In this document: positions 10,065-18,328 of the stretch, piece after piece | How positions within the stretch are numbered: position 1 is the stretch's first letter | Layout: the number at the start of each line of letters is the position of its first letter | Source: Acetobacter cerevisiae | GTDB lineage: Bacteria > Pseudomonadota > Alphaproteobacteria > Acetobacterales > Acetobacteraceae | Direction of reading: 5' to 3' | DNA length: 64,000 nt | Assembly: GCF_001580535.1 (NCBI RefSeq) | Contig: NZ_LHZA01000157.1 | Location: 214,410-278,409 of the forward strand | Made by a program: the position numbers and the translations under genes | The notes under the pieces: generated by a model | The model's input: only the letters and a program-made list of their open reading frames with translations | Databases searched by the model: none | What the model was told of the DNA's origin: nothing

Positions 10065-11105
10065 CTAGAGGGCTGCATGCAGGCTTTTAATATCCGCTGC
10101 CAGCGCATCGACCTGAGTAAGATCCGCATCCCACGCGAACATGAAGCGCGCGCCACCGCCAATAAAGGTGTAAAAGCGCCAGCCTTTCTCTCGCAGGCCC
10201 TCCAGCAGAGTTGCCGGGGCTTTCAGGAAGACAGCATTGGCTTCTGGGGGGAACATCAGTTCCAGCCCGTCAAGCGGGGTAATCTGTTTGGCCAGATGCG
10301 CAGCCGCAGCGTTGGCACTTATAGCATTGCGGAGCCATGCCCCGCTTTCCAGAACGCCAACCCACGGGGCGGCCAGAAAGCGCATTTTGGACGCGAGTTG
10401 CCCGGCCTGTTTGCAGCGGTAATCGAACCCTTCCGCCAGATCGCGATCAAAAAACAGAATGGCTTCCCCAACGGCCATGCCGTTTTTTGTGCCGCCAAAA
10501 CACAGCACATCTACGCCGGATTGCCATGTCATCTCCGCCGGCGAGCACCCAAGGGCAGCGCAGGCATTGGCAAAACGGGCACCGTCCATATGCAAACGCA
10601 GGCCCAGATCACGGCAGACAGCGGAAATGGCCTGTATTTCAGCCAGCGTATAAACCTGCCCGGTTTCGGTCGGTTGGGTAATGGTAACGGCGCGGGGTTT
10701 GGGGAAGTGAATGTCCGTTCGTTCTGTTGCCAGCGTGCGGATGGCGTCAGGCGTCAGCTTGTCGCCCTCTGTGGAGGCAGGCAGCAGTTTGGAGCCGTTG
10801 GAAAAGAACTCCGGTGCGCCGCATTCATCGGTTTCCACATGCGCCAGAGCGGAGCAGATCACACTGTTATAGGACTGACACAGGGACGCCAGCGCTAGCG
10901 CATTGGCCGCTGTGCCATTGAAGGCAAAAAAGACATCACAGTCTTTTTCAAAGAGGGTGCGGAAGGCGTCCGCCGCGCGGGTGGTCCAGATATCCTCGCC
11001 ATAGGCTGGCACGTAGCCCTGATTGGCCTCCTGCATGGCGGCAAGAGCCTCCGGGCAGATTCCGGCATAGTTATCGCTGGCAAACTGTTGGGTAATCTGT
11101 GTCAT
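10065..11105 (-). CDS. ltaE: Low-specificity L-threonine aldolase
   Basis: PLP enzyme that cleaves L-threonine (and allo-threonine) to glycine and acetaldehyde. The lysine binding PLP is in VLCFGGTKNGMAVGEA. The N-terminal FASDNYAGICPEALAAM and LRLHMDGARFANA are typical of the beta-eliminating lyase/threonine aldolase fold. The start at 11105 (MTQITQQ) gives 346 residues, normal for the family. The ribosome site (GAAGAG) is buried in a 9-bp hairpin ending just before the ATG, and a multi-stem leader lies further upstream, so expression is probably controlled after transcription initiation. In an acetic acid bacterium the acetaldehyde product could be oxidised onward; this is inference. Confidence 0.92.
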   Translation of the reverse strand: MTQITQQFASDNYAGICPEALAAMQEANQGYVPAYGEDIWTTRAADAFRTLFEKDCDVFFAFNGTAANALALASLCQSYNSVICSALAHVETDECGAPEFFSNGSKLLPASTEGDKLTPDAIRTLATERTDIHFPKPRAVTITQPTETGQVYTLAEIQAISAVCRDLGLRLHMDGARFANACAALGCSPAEMTWQSGVDVLCFGGTKNGMAVGEAILFFDRDLAEGFDYRCKQAGQLASKMRFLAAPWVGVLESGAWLRNAISANAAAAHLAKQITPLDGLELMFPPEANAVFLKAPATLLEGLREKGWRFYTFIGGGARFMFAWDADLTQVDALAADIKSLHAAL

Positions 11106-11106
11106 G

Positions 11107-11137
11107 TTTGATCTCTTCAAAACGGTACGAGATCAAA
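11107..11137 (-). promoter_or_regulatory. Start-site hairpin that can hide the ltaE ribosome site
   Basis: A perfect 9-bp inverted repeat (TTTGATCTC at 11107-11115 with GAGATCAAA at 11129-11137) ends one base before the ltaE ATG. In the transcript the downstream arm covers the GAGAU that would pair with 16S rRNA. This arrangement fits control of translation start, perhaps switched by the leader structure at 11187-11280. Confidence 0.55.
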
Positions 11138-11186
11138 AGACAAAGCGACGACGCGCGTGGCATGGGTCCGTTATTGCCGGTCTTCT

Positions 11187-11280
11187 GGCCACATCCCTTC
11201 ACTGCAACGCAGGGAAGGCACCACCTTGCACGGACGCAGGTTGGTGTCAGGCGTCGGCCTGACTCTTGATGCTTCTGACC
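11187..11280 (-). ncRNA. Multi-stem leader RNA upstream of ltaE, possible riboswitch
   Basis: Read in the ltaE direction, the segment folds into a closing stem (GGUC and GCAUC at 11268-11280 with GAUGU and GGCC at 11187-11195) around three hairpins. These are a 7-bp stem with a 4-base loop (11246-11263), an extended CACC-ACCU-GC stem (11219-11246) and a CCUUC/GAAGG stem (11195-11218). The strings AUCAAGAG and CCAACCU...AAGGUG recall the core of SAM-I/SAM-IV riboswitches, but the kink-turn and pseudoknot of that clan were not identified, so the class is open. No U-run terminator follows; the start-site hairpin would be the likely expression platform. Confidence 0.4.
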
Positions 11281-11332
11281 CTACTCATAAATATTCGATG
11301 AAAAAACACAACAATTTGTTGGAAAGGCGTGG

Positions 11333-11361
11333 GGGAAGGAGCGGTACGTGCGCTCCTTCCC
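11333..11361 (-). terminator. Hairpin downstream of the SDR gene
   Basis: A perfect 11-bp stem (GGGAAGGAGCG / CGCTCCTTCCC) with a 7-base loop begins 12 bases after the SDR stop codon. A T-run precedes rather than follows it on the minus strand, so it is a hairpin of terminator-like strength without the classic tail. Confidence 0.5.
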
Positions 11362-11373
11362 AAAAAGGCCGGG

Positions 11374-12147
11374 TTATTTAGTGGTGTAACCGCCATTGAC
11401 CAGAATGGTCTGGCCCGTCATCCACCAGCCTTCCGAGACCAGAAAACGGACGAACGGTGCAATATCTTCAATGTCCGTCAGCCCCGTTTTGCTGAAGGCA
11501 GACAGGGCGGCGGCGGTTTTATGATACGCTACGGCCTCCGGTGCTTCCTGACCGTAAAAGAACGGCGTGTCCATCGGTCCCGGACCAATGGCGTTCACCG
11601 AAATGCCGCGTGCGCCAAACTCCTTGGAGGCTGCCCGCGTGAAATGTTCAACCGGAGCCTTGGCACCTGCGTAGGTGGAATAGAATGGGGTGTAAGCCCC
11701 CAGCAGGGACGTGACGAGGGTCAGTAGTTTGCCGTTGTCATTCAGGTGCAGTCCGGCTTCCTTAATGAAGAAATAGGCCGCCTTGGAATTGATGGCGAAC
11801 ATCTCGTCAAACTCGGCTTCCGAGGTTTCCACAATCGGCTTTTTCAGCACTTTGCCGACGGTATTGATGGCAATATCGGGCTTACCGATGGCGGCAATGG
11901 TGTCCGCAAACAGTTTGCTGTTAGCGGCTGCGGTCGTCAGGTCTGCCTGCAGGGCAACGGCCTGCACACCGGCGGCTTTCAGGTCGGCCAGAGTTTTTTC
12001 GGCCTCGGGTCGGCTCGCGTCACTATTATAGTGAATGGCAATGGCTTTGACGCCATGCGCAGCGAGATCGCGGGCAATCAAGCCGCCAAGGTTCTTGGCG
12101 CCGCCCGTAATCAGAGCGGTTTTTCCTTTGAGACTGTGGTCTGCCAT
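11374..12147 (-). CDS. SDR-family NAD(P)-dependent oxidoreductase
   Basis: Classical short-chain dehydrogenase/reductase. The cofactor motif TGGAKNLGG (TGxxxGxG variant) is at residues 14-22, INTVGK replaces the usual NNAG, and the catalytic Tyr-x3-Lys is in YSTYAGAKAPVEH. GPGPMDTPFFYG follows the catalytic block and the C-terminus ends GQTILVNGGYTTK. The start at 12147 (MADHSLKGK) was preferred over 12195 because it begins at the fold and follows AAAGGA; it gives 257 residues. The substrate is unknown. It is divergent from a LysR regulator with two palindromes in between, so it is probably that regulator's target. Confidence 0.88.
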   Translation of the reverse strand: MADHSLKGKTALITGGAKNLGGLIARDLAAHGVKAIAIHYNSDASRPEAEKTLADLKAAGVQAVALQADLTTAAANSKLFADTIAAIGKPDIAINTVGKVLKKPIVETSEAEFDEMFAINSKAAYFFIKEAGLHLNDNGKLLTLVTSLLGAYTPFYSTYAGAKAPVEHFTRAASKEFGARGISVNAIGPGPMDTPFFYGQEAPEAVAYHKTAAALSAFSKTGLTDIEDIAPFVRFLVSEGWWMTGQTILVNGGYTTK

Positions 12148-12234
12148 ATCCGGTTGTCCTTTCGTTGAAAGACACCGCAGGATGCGGACTTTCATGAGGG
12201 AAACAGTATCATCTCGTTTTCATCAATAAATAGG

Positions 12235-12270
12235 TGTCTTTAGACAACACTTGTCGTATGATACGAACAA
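12235..12270. promoter_or_regulatory. Two dyads between divergent SDR and LysR genes
   Basis: TGTCT-TT-AGACA occupies 12235-12246, and a second dyad with arms CGTAT and ATACG around a central G, flanked by TTGT and AACAA, lies at 12251-12270. LysR regulators bind such imperfect dyads between themselves and divergent targets, so these are candidate operator sites. Confidence 0.4.
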
Positions 12271-12294
12271 TGGGGCGTGCTACCCGAGGGTGTT

Positions 12295-13218
12295 GTGGAC
12301 CGGATTGATCTTTTTCGTATTTTCCTGCGCGTTGTGGATTCTGGCAGTTTTTCAAGGGCTGCGGATACTCTCAACATGCCCCGGTCTTCCGTTTCGACCG
12401 CTATTCAGGCGCTGGAAAGCCGGGTAGGGGCGCGCCTGCTGTCCCGCACAACGCGCACAGTTTCCACCACGGCGGATGGTCGGGCTTTTTACGATGTCTG
12501 CCTCCGGCTGGTGGCGGATGTGGAAGAGGCGGAAGGTCTGTTCCGGCGGGATAAAGCGACACCGCGCGGCGTTTTGCGCGTGGATATGCCGGGGCGGATC
12601 GGCCGGTTGATCGTGGCCCCGGCCTTACCGGAATTTCTGGAGCGCTATCCTGAGATTGATATTGAACTGGGGGTAACGGACAGGCCTGTCAATCTGGTGG
12701 AAGATGGGATTGATTGCGTGCTGCGCATCGGGCCTTTGCAGGATTCCGGGCTGATTGCCCGCAAGGTGGGCGAACTGGCGTTGATTAACGTTGCAAGCCC
12801 TGTCTACCTCGCTCGTTACGGCATGCCCGGCACTCCCCAGGATCTGCCGAATCATCTTGCTATCGGCTATGCGTCTGCCTTCAGTGGGCGCGTAGAAGAA
12901 TGGGAGTGGCAGGAAGGCGGGCAGCTACACACCTGTGCCATGGCTAGCCGTGTGACCGTCAACAGTGCGGAAGCCCTGATAGCCTGCTGTCTGGCCGGAT
13001 TAGGACTGATTCAGGTGCCAGCCTATGATGTGCAGCACCACTTGAAGACAGGGGAGTTGGTGGAAGTCCTGCCTGCGTGGCGGGGAGAGCCTATGCCGAT
13101 GACGTTACTCTACCAGCACCGTCGACATTTTTCTCATCGCTTGCAGGTCTTTGCGGACTGGCTGTGCGCGTTGCTGGAGCCATGTCTGCATGATGCAGGT
13201 GAGGGGCGATCTGCGTGA
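12295..13218 (+). CDS. LysR-family transcriptional regulator
   Basis: The N-terminal winged helix-turn-helix is complete (MDRIDLFRIFLRVVDSGSFS, then LNMPRSSVSTAIQALESRVG). A substrate-binding domain follows (GVLRVDMPGRIGRLIVAPAL onward). The GTG start at 12295 has CCGAGGG just upstream and begins at the usual MDRxxLFRxF; a GTG at 12277 is an alternative. It resembles the branch that often regulates an adjacent divergent oxidoreductase. The inducer is unknown. 308 residues is standard. Confidence 0.9.
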   Translation: MDRIDLFRIFLRVVDSGSFSRAADTLNMPRSSVSTAIQALESRVGARLLSRTTRTVSTTADGRAFYDVCLRLVADVEEAEGLFRRDKATPRGVLRVDMPGRIGRLIVAPALPEFLERYPEIDIELGVTDRPVNLVEDGIDCVLRIGPLQDSGLIARKVGELALINVASPVYLARYGMPGTPQDLPNHLAIGYASAFSGRVEEWEWQEGGQLHTCAMASRVTVNSAEALIACCLAGLGLIQVPAYDVQHHLKTGELVEVLPAWRGEPMPMTLLYQHRRHFSHRLQVFADWLCALLEPCLHDAGEGRSA

Positions 13219-13317
13219 AAAACGTGGAAAAGGTGCGCAGAGGGCTGTGCAGGGCGTGACAAATCCCGACCCATACGAGAGACTGTCTTTCAGATAATCA
13301 AAACAGGACGCACTGCC

Positions 13318-13599
13318 ATGACCCTTACGTTTTCTCGTCTGACCCGAGCCGCACTGGCGGTTTGTGCCGCAGGGATGCTGGCAGGGTGTGAGCATAATAC
13401 GCAAGACCAGAGCCGCAACAGCGTTCGGCCGCTCCGTATTCCCAATCCGGCAGCGCTTTATTGTACCAAAAAAGGTGGCACGCTGAGCATGCAGCAGGAC
13501 GCGACCAAAGGACAGGTTGGCTACTGCCATCTGCCGGACGGCACAGTGATGGACGAATGGGAACTGTTCCGCCGGGATAATCCCAAGCCGACAAAATAA
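13318..13599 (+). CDS. Small DUF333-type lipoprotein
   Basis: 93 residues with a lipoprotein signal peptide ending at LAGC (Cys24). The mature part matches the DUF333 pattern: IPNPAALYCTKKGG, then GQVGYCHLPDG, then EEWELFR-like MDEWELFRRDN. Members are small envelope lipoproteins, often called hemolysin-like without functional proof. It stands alone after the LysR gene. A long imperfect stem (13620-13666, CCGCCAG/CTGGCGG outer arms) follows and may end the transcript. Confidence 0.82.
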   Translation: MTLTFSRLTRAALAVCAAGMLAGCEHNTQDQSRNSVRPLRIPNPAALYCTKKGGTLSMQQDATKGQVGYCHLPDGTVMDEWELFRRDNPKPTK

Positions 13600-13666
13600 C
13601 AGCGGATCGCAGAGAACGTCCGCCAGGTCTGATCGGTCTGCTACGGCAGGACTGGTTGTCTGGCGG

Positions 13667-14725
13667 GTGTTGATTCTGTGATTTATTGAGAAATTAAGGG
13701 TAGGGCACGTATCAGGGCTTTTGCTTTGAATGGTTTCTTAGCGTGGAGCTGTTTCTGGAGATCCGTTCAGTGCACTAAGCCTGAGAGACATTCGACAGAT
13801 CCGCTTAACAAAGGCGCATGAGAAAGCGTGGTTTTGCGAGTGTCGGTAGTTCAGGCGTGTCCTGAGGCGCTACGACCTCATTAGAAACACTCGCTGTGCG
13901 CAGGCCAAGTGATGATGAACAACCGGTCCTGTGCTACGTCTGGTGCGCCGATCCAACAGGATCATCGGAGCTGATCAGACTGAGAACCGTGGGACCTTCA
14001 GCTTCTAATTACTGGCGTGGAGCACATGCATCACCATACAGAAAGCCCACAGCAGATCATGACAGTTGAGGGGAATGGATCTGGCGGGATTTTTGATGCC
14101 TGACCCGCCAGGACATAAATCGCATAAGGTATATTATGCCAACTAAATGATATCCGAGGGCGGATGTGGTGGCGGGTTATGGCGGATGTGGTGGCGGGTT
14201 ATGCCGGATCTGTCGACCGCCACACAACGGGATTGCTGGGCCTGCCGGCTTCTTTAGATGTTTGAGGAGCTCTGCAGACCGGCTGCACGGAAATTATCCT
14301 AATGCATTGTTTTGGAATAATTTTTCTGGAGCAAAGCGATTTCAGATGCATGTGAGGCGCGTATAAAGCGTCAGAGAGTGCTCTGAAGCGTTTTCCGCGA
14401 TGAATAGTCTCGGTGACGTTGTTTGGCTCTGTGAGCCTCTTTGACGGGACTCTCCTACTCGCCGTCGTGCGTGCGTCTCTTCCGCCTTCTGCATGAACGC
14501 GCAGTTCCGTACCATCCCAGGAGACAACGCTGGCTCCGACATTCGATCCGCTTGTTTTTTCAGTGACTTATGCCGATCAGATTGTTTCAAAAATGACAAA
14601 TAACATTTCGGCAAAAGACATAGCGTGCTTTTCAGGCTAGAAAACATCATCTGTGTATGTGGAATACCTTACCTGCAAAATACGAAATTCTTTCGTGGAG
14701 AATGGGCTTGAAGCGGCATCTATTT
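13667..14725. other. Gene-poor stretch of about 1.1 kb
   Basis: No frame here gives a protein I can recognise. It contains a 22-bp tandem duplication (14159-14202). On the minus strand about 14540-14200 stays open in a frame reading GASVVSWDGTELRVHAEGGR, with no convincing start. Composition and lack of conserved frames suggest decayed coding or mobile DNA, but no terminal repeats or transposase motifs were identified. The right end carries the promoter of the sulfate operon. Confidence 0.5.
14159..14202 (+). repeat. Two perfect tandem copies of a 22-bp unit
   Basis: The unit GGCGGATGTGGTGGCGGGTT-AT occurs at 14159-14180 and again at 14181-14202 without a mismatch, followed by a diverging GCCGGAT. 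It is not in a recognised gene. Two copies only, so it is a local duplication, not an array. Confidence 0.85.
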
Positions 14726-14757
14726 ACGTGCAATATCCTGTAAATACTATTTCACGT
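14726..14757. promoter_or_regulatory. Inverted repeat just upstream of cysH
   Basis: Arms ACGTGcAATA (14726-14735) and TATTtCACGT (14748-14757) are separated by 12 bases, with one mismatched pair, 21 bases before the cysH start. The half-site resembles the arms of the palindrome upstream of the DUF2849-cysI cluster (CGTGGTATA), suggesting one regulator acts at both; that is inference. Confidence 0.4.
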
Positions 14758-14778
14758 AGTTGTTATTGGAATTCCCGA

Positions 14779-15465
14779 ATGTCTGTTGCCCGGTCAGTTC
14801 TGACAGTCTTGCGCTCCCAGGCCCAGGATCCTGTCAGACTTCTCAGCACAGCATCTGCTCAGCTTGGCAAAAAGGTGGGCGTGCTGTCCTCCTTTGGCGC
14901 GGAATCAGCCCTTTTGCTGGCTTTTGTGGCGGAAGTAGATCCGGATATGCCTGTGCTGTTTCTGGAAACGGGTAAGCATTTTCCAGAAACTCTGGCTTAT
15001 CGGGCGGAACTGGCCCGCTTTCTTGGTCTGAAAAACGTGATTGATGTTCGGCCCGCACAGGCCGAGGTGCAGGAACGTGACCCAACCGGCGAACTCTGGG
15101 CGTTTGACCCGGATGCCTGCTGCCGTCTGCGGAAAGTTGAACCGCTGGATCTGGCAACGTTGCCTTATGAGGCACTCATAACCGGTCGCAAGCGCTCTCA
15201 GGCTTCCACCCGTGCCGCTCTGCCAGTGGTGGAAGAAAAGGAGGATGGCGCAATCCGCCTGAACCCGCTGGCGCTCTGGGAGGCTGAAGACATTACGCGG
15301 GAAATGGCCCGCCGCGGCCTGCCCCCGCATCCACTGGTGGCGGAAGGCTACCTCTCTATCGGCTGTGCACCCTGCACGCGCCCTGTTGGTCAGACTGCAG
15401 ACCCGCGCGCCGGGCGCTGGGCCGGACTGGCTAAGACAGAGTGCGGCATTCACACGGCTTCCTGA
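14779..15465 (+). CDS. cysH: Adenylyl-sulfate (APS) reductase, CysH family
   Basis: Reduces activated sulfate to sulfite. The PP-loop-like SSFGAESALLL is at about residues 38-48. It has the two paired-cysteine motifs that bind a [4Fe-4S] cluster: DACCRLRKVEPL and GCAPCTRPV. With the C-terminal ECGIH nucleophile these mark the type that uses APS directly instead of the cluster-free PAPS type. The start at 14779 (MSVARS) gives 228 residues; an ATG at 14653 would add an unrelated extension. First gene of the sulfate assimilation block; cysD follows at 50 bases. Confidence 0.92.
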   Translation: MSVARSVLTVLRSQAQDPVRLLSTASAQLGKKVGVLSSFGAESALLLAFVAEVDPDMPVLFLETGKHFPETLAYRAELARFLGLKNVIDVRPAQAEVQERDPTGELWAFDPDACCRLRKVEPLDLATLPYEALITGRKRSQASTRAALPVVEEKEDGAIRLNPLALWEAEDITREMARRGLPPHPLVAEGYLSIGCAPCTRPVGQTADPRAGRWAGLAKTECGIHTAS

Positions 15466-15515
15466 ACGTTCAGGACACCTTAATCTCTCTTCTCAAAACA
15501 GGTTTGACCAGACAA

Positions 15516-16310
15516 ATGGACCATCTTGATCAGCTCGAGGCACAGAGTGTCTTCATCCTTCGGGAAGCCTATCGCAAGCTTAAGCCTCTCGCCATGTTGT
15601 GGTCTTTGGGTAAAGATTCCAACGTCATGGTCTGGCTGGCCAAAAAGGCTTTTCTGGGCCGCGTGCCCTTCCCCGTCATGCATGTAGATACCGGCAAAAA
15701 ATTCCCGGAAATGTATAAATTCCGGGATGAATATGCCAAAAAGTGGGATCTGGACCTGCTGCTGGGCACCTGTCCGCCGGTTGAAGAGATGGACCCGTCC
15801 CTGCCGCCAGCCGCTCGTTCCGCTGCGCGCAAGACGGCTGGTCTGGCCGCGATGATTGAAAAGCATAAGCTGCAGGGCGTGATTGCCGGCATCCGTCGTG
15901 ATGAGCAGGGTACACGCGCCAAGGAACGCGTTTTCAGCCCGCGTGGTGCCAGCCACAAGTGGGATATCCGCAACCAGCCGCCAGAATTCTGGGACCAGTA
16001 TGCCACCCCGCATGAGGAAGGCATGCACATCCGTGTGCATCCTCTGCTGTCATGGCGGGAGATTGATATCTGGCGCTACATCGAGCGCGAAGGTATCCCG
16101 CTGGTGGATCTGTATTTTGCCAAAAACGGCAAGCGGTATCGCTCTCTGGGCGATCAGGACATTACCAACCCTGTTGAAAGCAATGCCAGCACGCTGGCTG
16201 AGGTTATTGCTGAGCTGGAAACCACCCGTACGTCCGAACGGTCTGGCCGGGCCATGGATCATGAATCCGAAGATGCCTTCGAGCGGCTGCGCGTCGCCGG
16301 TTATCTCTGA
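15516..16310 (+). CDS. cysD: Sulfate adenylyltransferase small subunit CysD
   Basis: Catalytic subunit of ATP sulfurylase, forming APS from sulfate and ATP together with CysN. MDHLDQLEAQSVFILREAYR is the standard N-terminus, and LWSLGKDSNVMVWLAKKAF holds the PP-loop motif. GIRRDEQGTRAKERVFSPRG is a further signature. The start at 15516 gives 264 residues, slightly shorter than the roughly 300 of the enterobacterial protein; the tail is reduced. cysNC begins 24 bases downstream, so the two are cotranscribed. Confidence 0.95.
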   Translation: MDHLDQLEAQSVFILREAYRKLKPLAMLWSLGKDSNVMVWLAKKAFLGRVPFPVMHVDTGKKFPEMYKFRDEYAKKWDLDLLLGTCPPVEEMDPSLPPAARSAARKTAGLAAMIEKHKLQGVIAGIRRDEQGTRAKERVFSPRGASHKWDIRNQPPEFWDQYATPHEEGMHIRVHPLLSWREIDIWRYIEREGIPLVDLYFAKNGKRYRSLGDQDITNPVESNASTLAEVIAELETTRTSERSGRAMDHESEDAFERLRVAGYL

Positions 16311-16334
16311 GCCTTAGCGGACTGGAATAGAATT

Positions 16335-18227
16335 ATGACGAATACGCTTTCCCCCTCTGTGGCTCAGTCTCAGGAGCCCGCGACGCCGATCGTTATCGTC
16401 GGTCACGTTGACCACGGTAAATCCACCCTGATTGGCCGCCTGCTGCATGACACGGATAATCTGCAGGACGGTAAGGTCGCCCAGATTATTGCCTCGTCCA
16501 AAAAGCGCGGACTGAAGGTTGAGTGGAGCTTCCTGCTCGACTCCCTTCAGATCGAGCGCGATCAGGGTGTGACGGTTGATTCCACCCGCATCCCCTTCCT
16601 GCTGAATAAGCGGGAATTTGTGATTGTGGATGCGCCGGGTCATCGCCAGTTCCTGCGTAACATGATCACCGGCGCTGCGGATGCGGAAGCTGCTGTGCTG
16701 GTGGTGGATGCGGCTGAAGGTGCTCGGGAACAGACCCGTCGTCACGCCATGCTGCTGCACCTTATCGGCATCCGGCATGTGATTGTTCTGTTGAACAAGG
16801 TCGATCTGCTGGACTTCGATCAGGCCAAGATTGAAGCCGCAGAAAAATCCGTCTCCGAACTCCTCACAAAGCTGGATCTGGAAGCCGCTCTCTTTATTCC
16901 GGCCTCTGCGCGTGATGGTGATAACATTGCCAGCCGTTCCGACCGGATGCCCTGGTATAGCGGCCCGACCCTGACGGAAGCTCTGGCACAGGTCCCCTCG
17001 CCTGCGTCTCGCGCGGAACTGCCGCTGCGCCTGCCGGTGCAGGATGTCTACCGCTTTGACGACAAACGGTATGTGGCAGGTCGCATTGAGCGTGGCCGGG
17101 TGCGCGTAGGCGATACAGTGATTATCGGCACGCAGAAAACCCCTGCGAAGATTTCTTCCATCGCAAGCTGGCACACTGCGCCGCAGATTTCTGCTGCTGC
17201 GGGTCAGTCCGTCGCTGTTACGCTGGAGCCGGATGTGATCCCGGACCGTGGGGATCTGCTCCACAAATCAGAAACTCCGCCGGTTGCGGCCTCCCGCATC
17301 CGTACGCGCCTGTTCTGGCTGCGTCAGGAGCCACTGCGTGTGGGGGAAAGCTTCCACCTGCGTCTGGCGACAGCGGAACATGCCGTGACGGTGACGTCCA
17401 TTGATTCCGTCGTGAATCTGGACGACCTGCAGAAATATGCGGGCGAGGAAGTCCCGGCAGAAGGCTTTGCAGAAATCACGCTTTCTGCTGCAGAAACCAT
17501 CCTGTTTGACCCCTTCGTGCCGGGCACGGCAGACGGGCGCGGCGTTCTGGTGGACCGTCAGCAGCGTATTGTGGGTGGTGCGCCGCTTCTGGGGCCTGCT
17601 GCTATCGCTGATGGTGAAAAGGTTATTCACCCCACAGGAAGCACCGTCACGACGCAGGACCGTACGCGGGCCAAGGGGCATCGTGGCGGCGTGTTCTGGC
17701 TGACGGGCCTTTCCGGCTCTGGCAAAAGCACTCTGGCACGGGCAACGGAAGCAGCCCTTTTTGCTGATGGTGTGGACGTTACCGTTCTGGACGGCGACAC
17801 TCTGCGTGCCGGCCTGTGCAAGGATCTGGGCTTCTCTGAAGCTGACCGGACTGAAAATGTCCGTAGGGCAGCGGAAGTTGCCCGAATTCTGCGCGATGCC
17901 GGTCAGGTTGTGCTGGTCGCACTGATCTCCCCCCTGCTCTCTGACCGCGCTTTGGCTCGTCAGATTCTCGGGGAAGAGTTTGCTGAAGTCTTTGTGGATG
18001 CAGACCTTGCAACCTGTGAGCAGCGTGACCCCAAAGGGCTGTATGCTGCGGCACGGTCTGGCAAGATCAGCGGCTTTACGGGCATTGATGCGCCTTACGG
18101 AGCACCGGTCAGCCCTGCCCTGCACCTGAAAACCAGCGCAGGAAGTGTTGAATCCGAAACGAAAACACTTGCATCCTTCATCAAAGACACCGTCAGATTG
18201 TCAGGTGCGCTGAAAGCCCGCTCTTAA
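16335..18227 (+). CDS. cysNC: Bifunctional sulfate adenylyltransferase subunit 1 / adenylylsulfate kinase CysNC
   Basis: 630 residues with two domains. Residues 1 to about 430 are the CysN GTPase: G1 [19 protein letters not shown]3 DAPGH, G4 NKVD, then two beta-barrel domains. Residues about 450-630 are the CysC APS kinase: Walker [46 protein letters not shown]. In the usual kinase ISP(F/Y/H)R segment this protein has ISPLLSDR, so the conserved Arg is lost, and LDGDNVRHGL is changed to [10 protein letters not shown]. Because the adjacent reductase is of the APS-using type, the kinase domain may be dispensable for assimilation and drifting; this is inference. Confidence 0.95.
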   Translation: MTNTLSPSVAQSQEPATPIVIVGHVDHGKSTLIGRLLHDTDNLQDGKVAQIIASSKKRGLKVEWSFLLDSLQIERDQGVTVDSTRIPFLLNKREFVIVDAPGHRQFLRNMITGAADAEAAVLVVDAAEGAREQTRRHAMLLHLIGIRHVIVLLNKVDLLDFDQAKIEAAEKSVSELLTKLDLEAALFIPASARDGDNIASRSDRMPWYSGPTLTEALAQVPSPASRAELPLRLPVQDVYRFDDKRYVAGRIERGRVRVGDTVIIGTQKTPAKISSIASWHTAPQISAAAGQSVAVTLEPDVIPDRGDLLHKSETPPVAASRIRTRLFWLRQEPLRVGESFHLRLATAEHAVTVTSIDSVVNLDDLQKYAGEEVPAEGFAEITLSAAETILFDPFVPGTADGRGVLVDRQQRIVGGAPLLGPAAIADGEKVIHPTGSTVTTQDRTRAKGHRGGVFWLTGLSGSGKSTLARATEAALFADGVDVTVLDGDTLRAGLCKDLGFSEADRTENVRRAAEVARILRDAGQVVLVALISPLLSDRALARQILGEEFAEVFVDADLATCEQRDPKGLYAAARSGKISGFTGIDAPYGAPVSPALHLKTSAGSVESETKTLASFIKDTVRLSGALKARS

Positions 18228-18237
18228 TCAGGGCGAA

Positions 18238-18289
18238 GCACGGGTCAGAATAGAGTGTTGCCATCCGCAACCTGTGTTCTGGCTCGTGC
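18238..18289 (+). promoter_or_regulatory. Long stem-loop between cysNC and cysT
   Basis: A 13-bp outer stem with two G-U pairs (18238-18250 with 18277-18289) encloses an inner GTTGC/GCAAC stem (18257-18271). There is no T-run, so it may be a processing or attenuation structure within the sulfur block, not a terminator. A leader ORF and strong ribosome site follow 40 bases downstream. Confidence 0.45.
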
Positions 18290-18328
18290 GCTTTCAGGGC
18301 TGTGCCTGAGGATGGTGGCAGGAGAAGG

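Noticed and set aside
14342..14650. 102-codon minus-strand frame in the gene-poor stretch
   Set aside because: No motif, no ribosome site; another frame in the same interval looks more protein-like but has no start.
16314..17264. 316-codon open frame opposite cysNC
   Set aside because: It lies entirely antisense to the GTPase domain, shows no domain and has a composition typical of a complementary strand.
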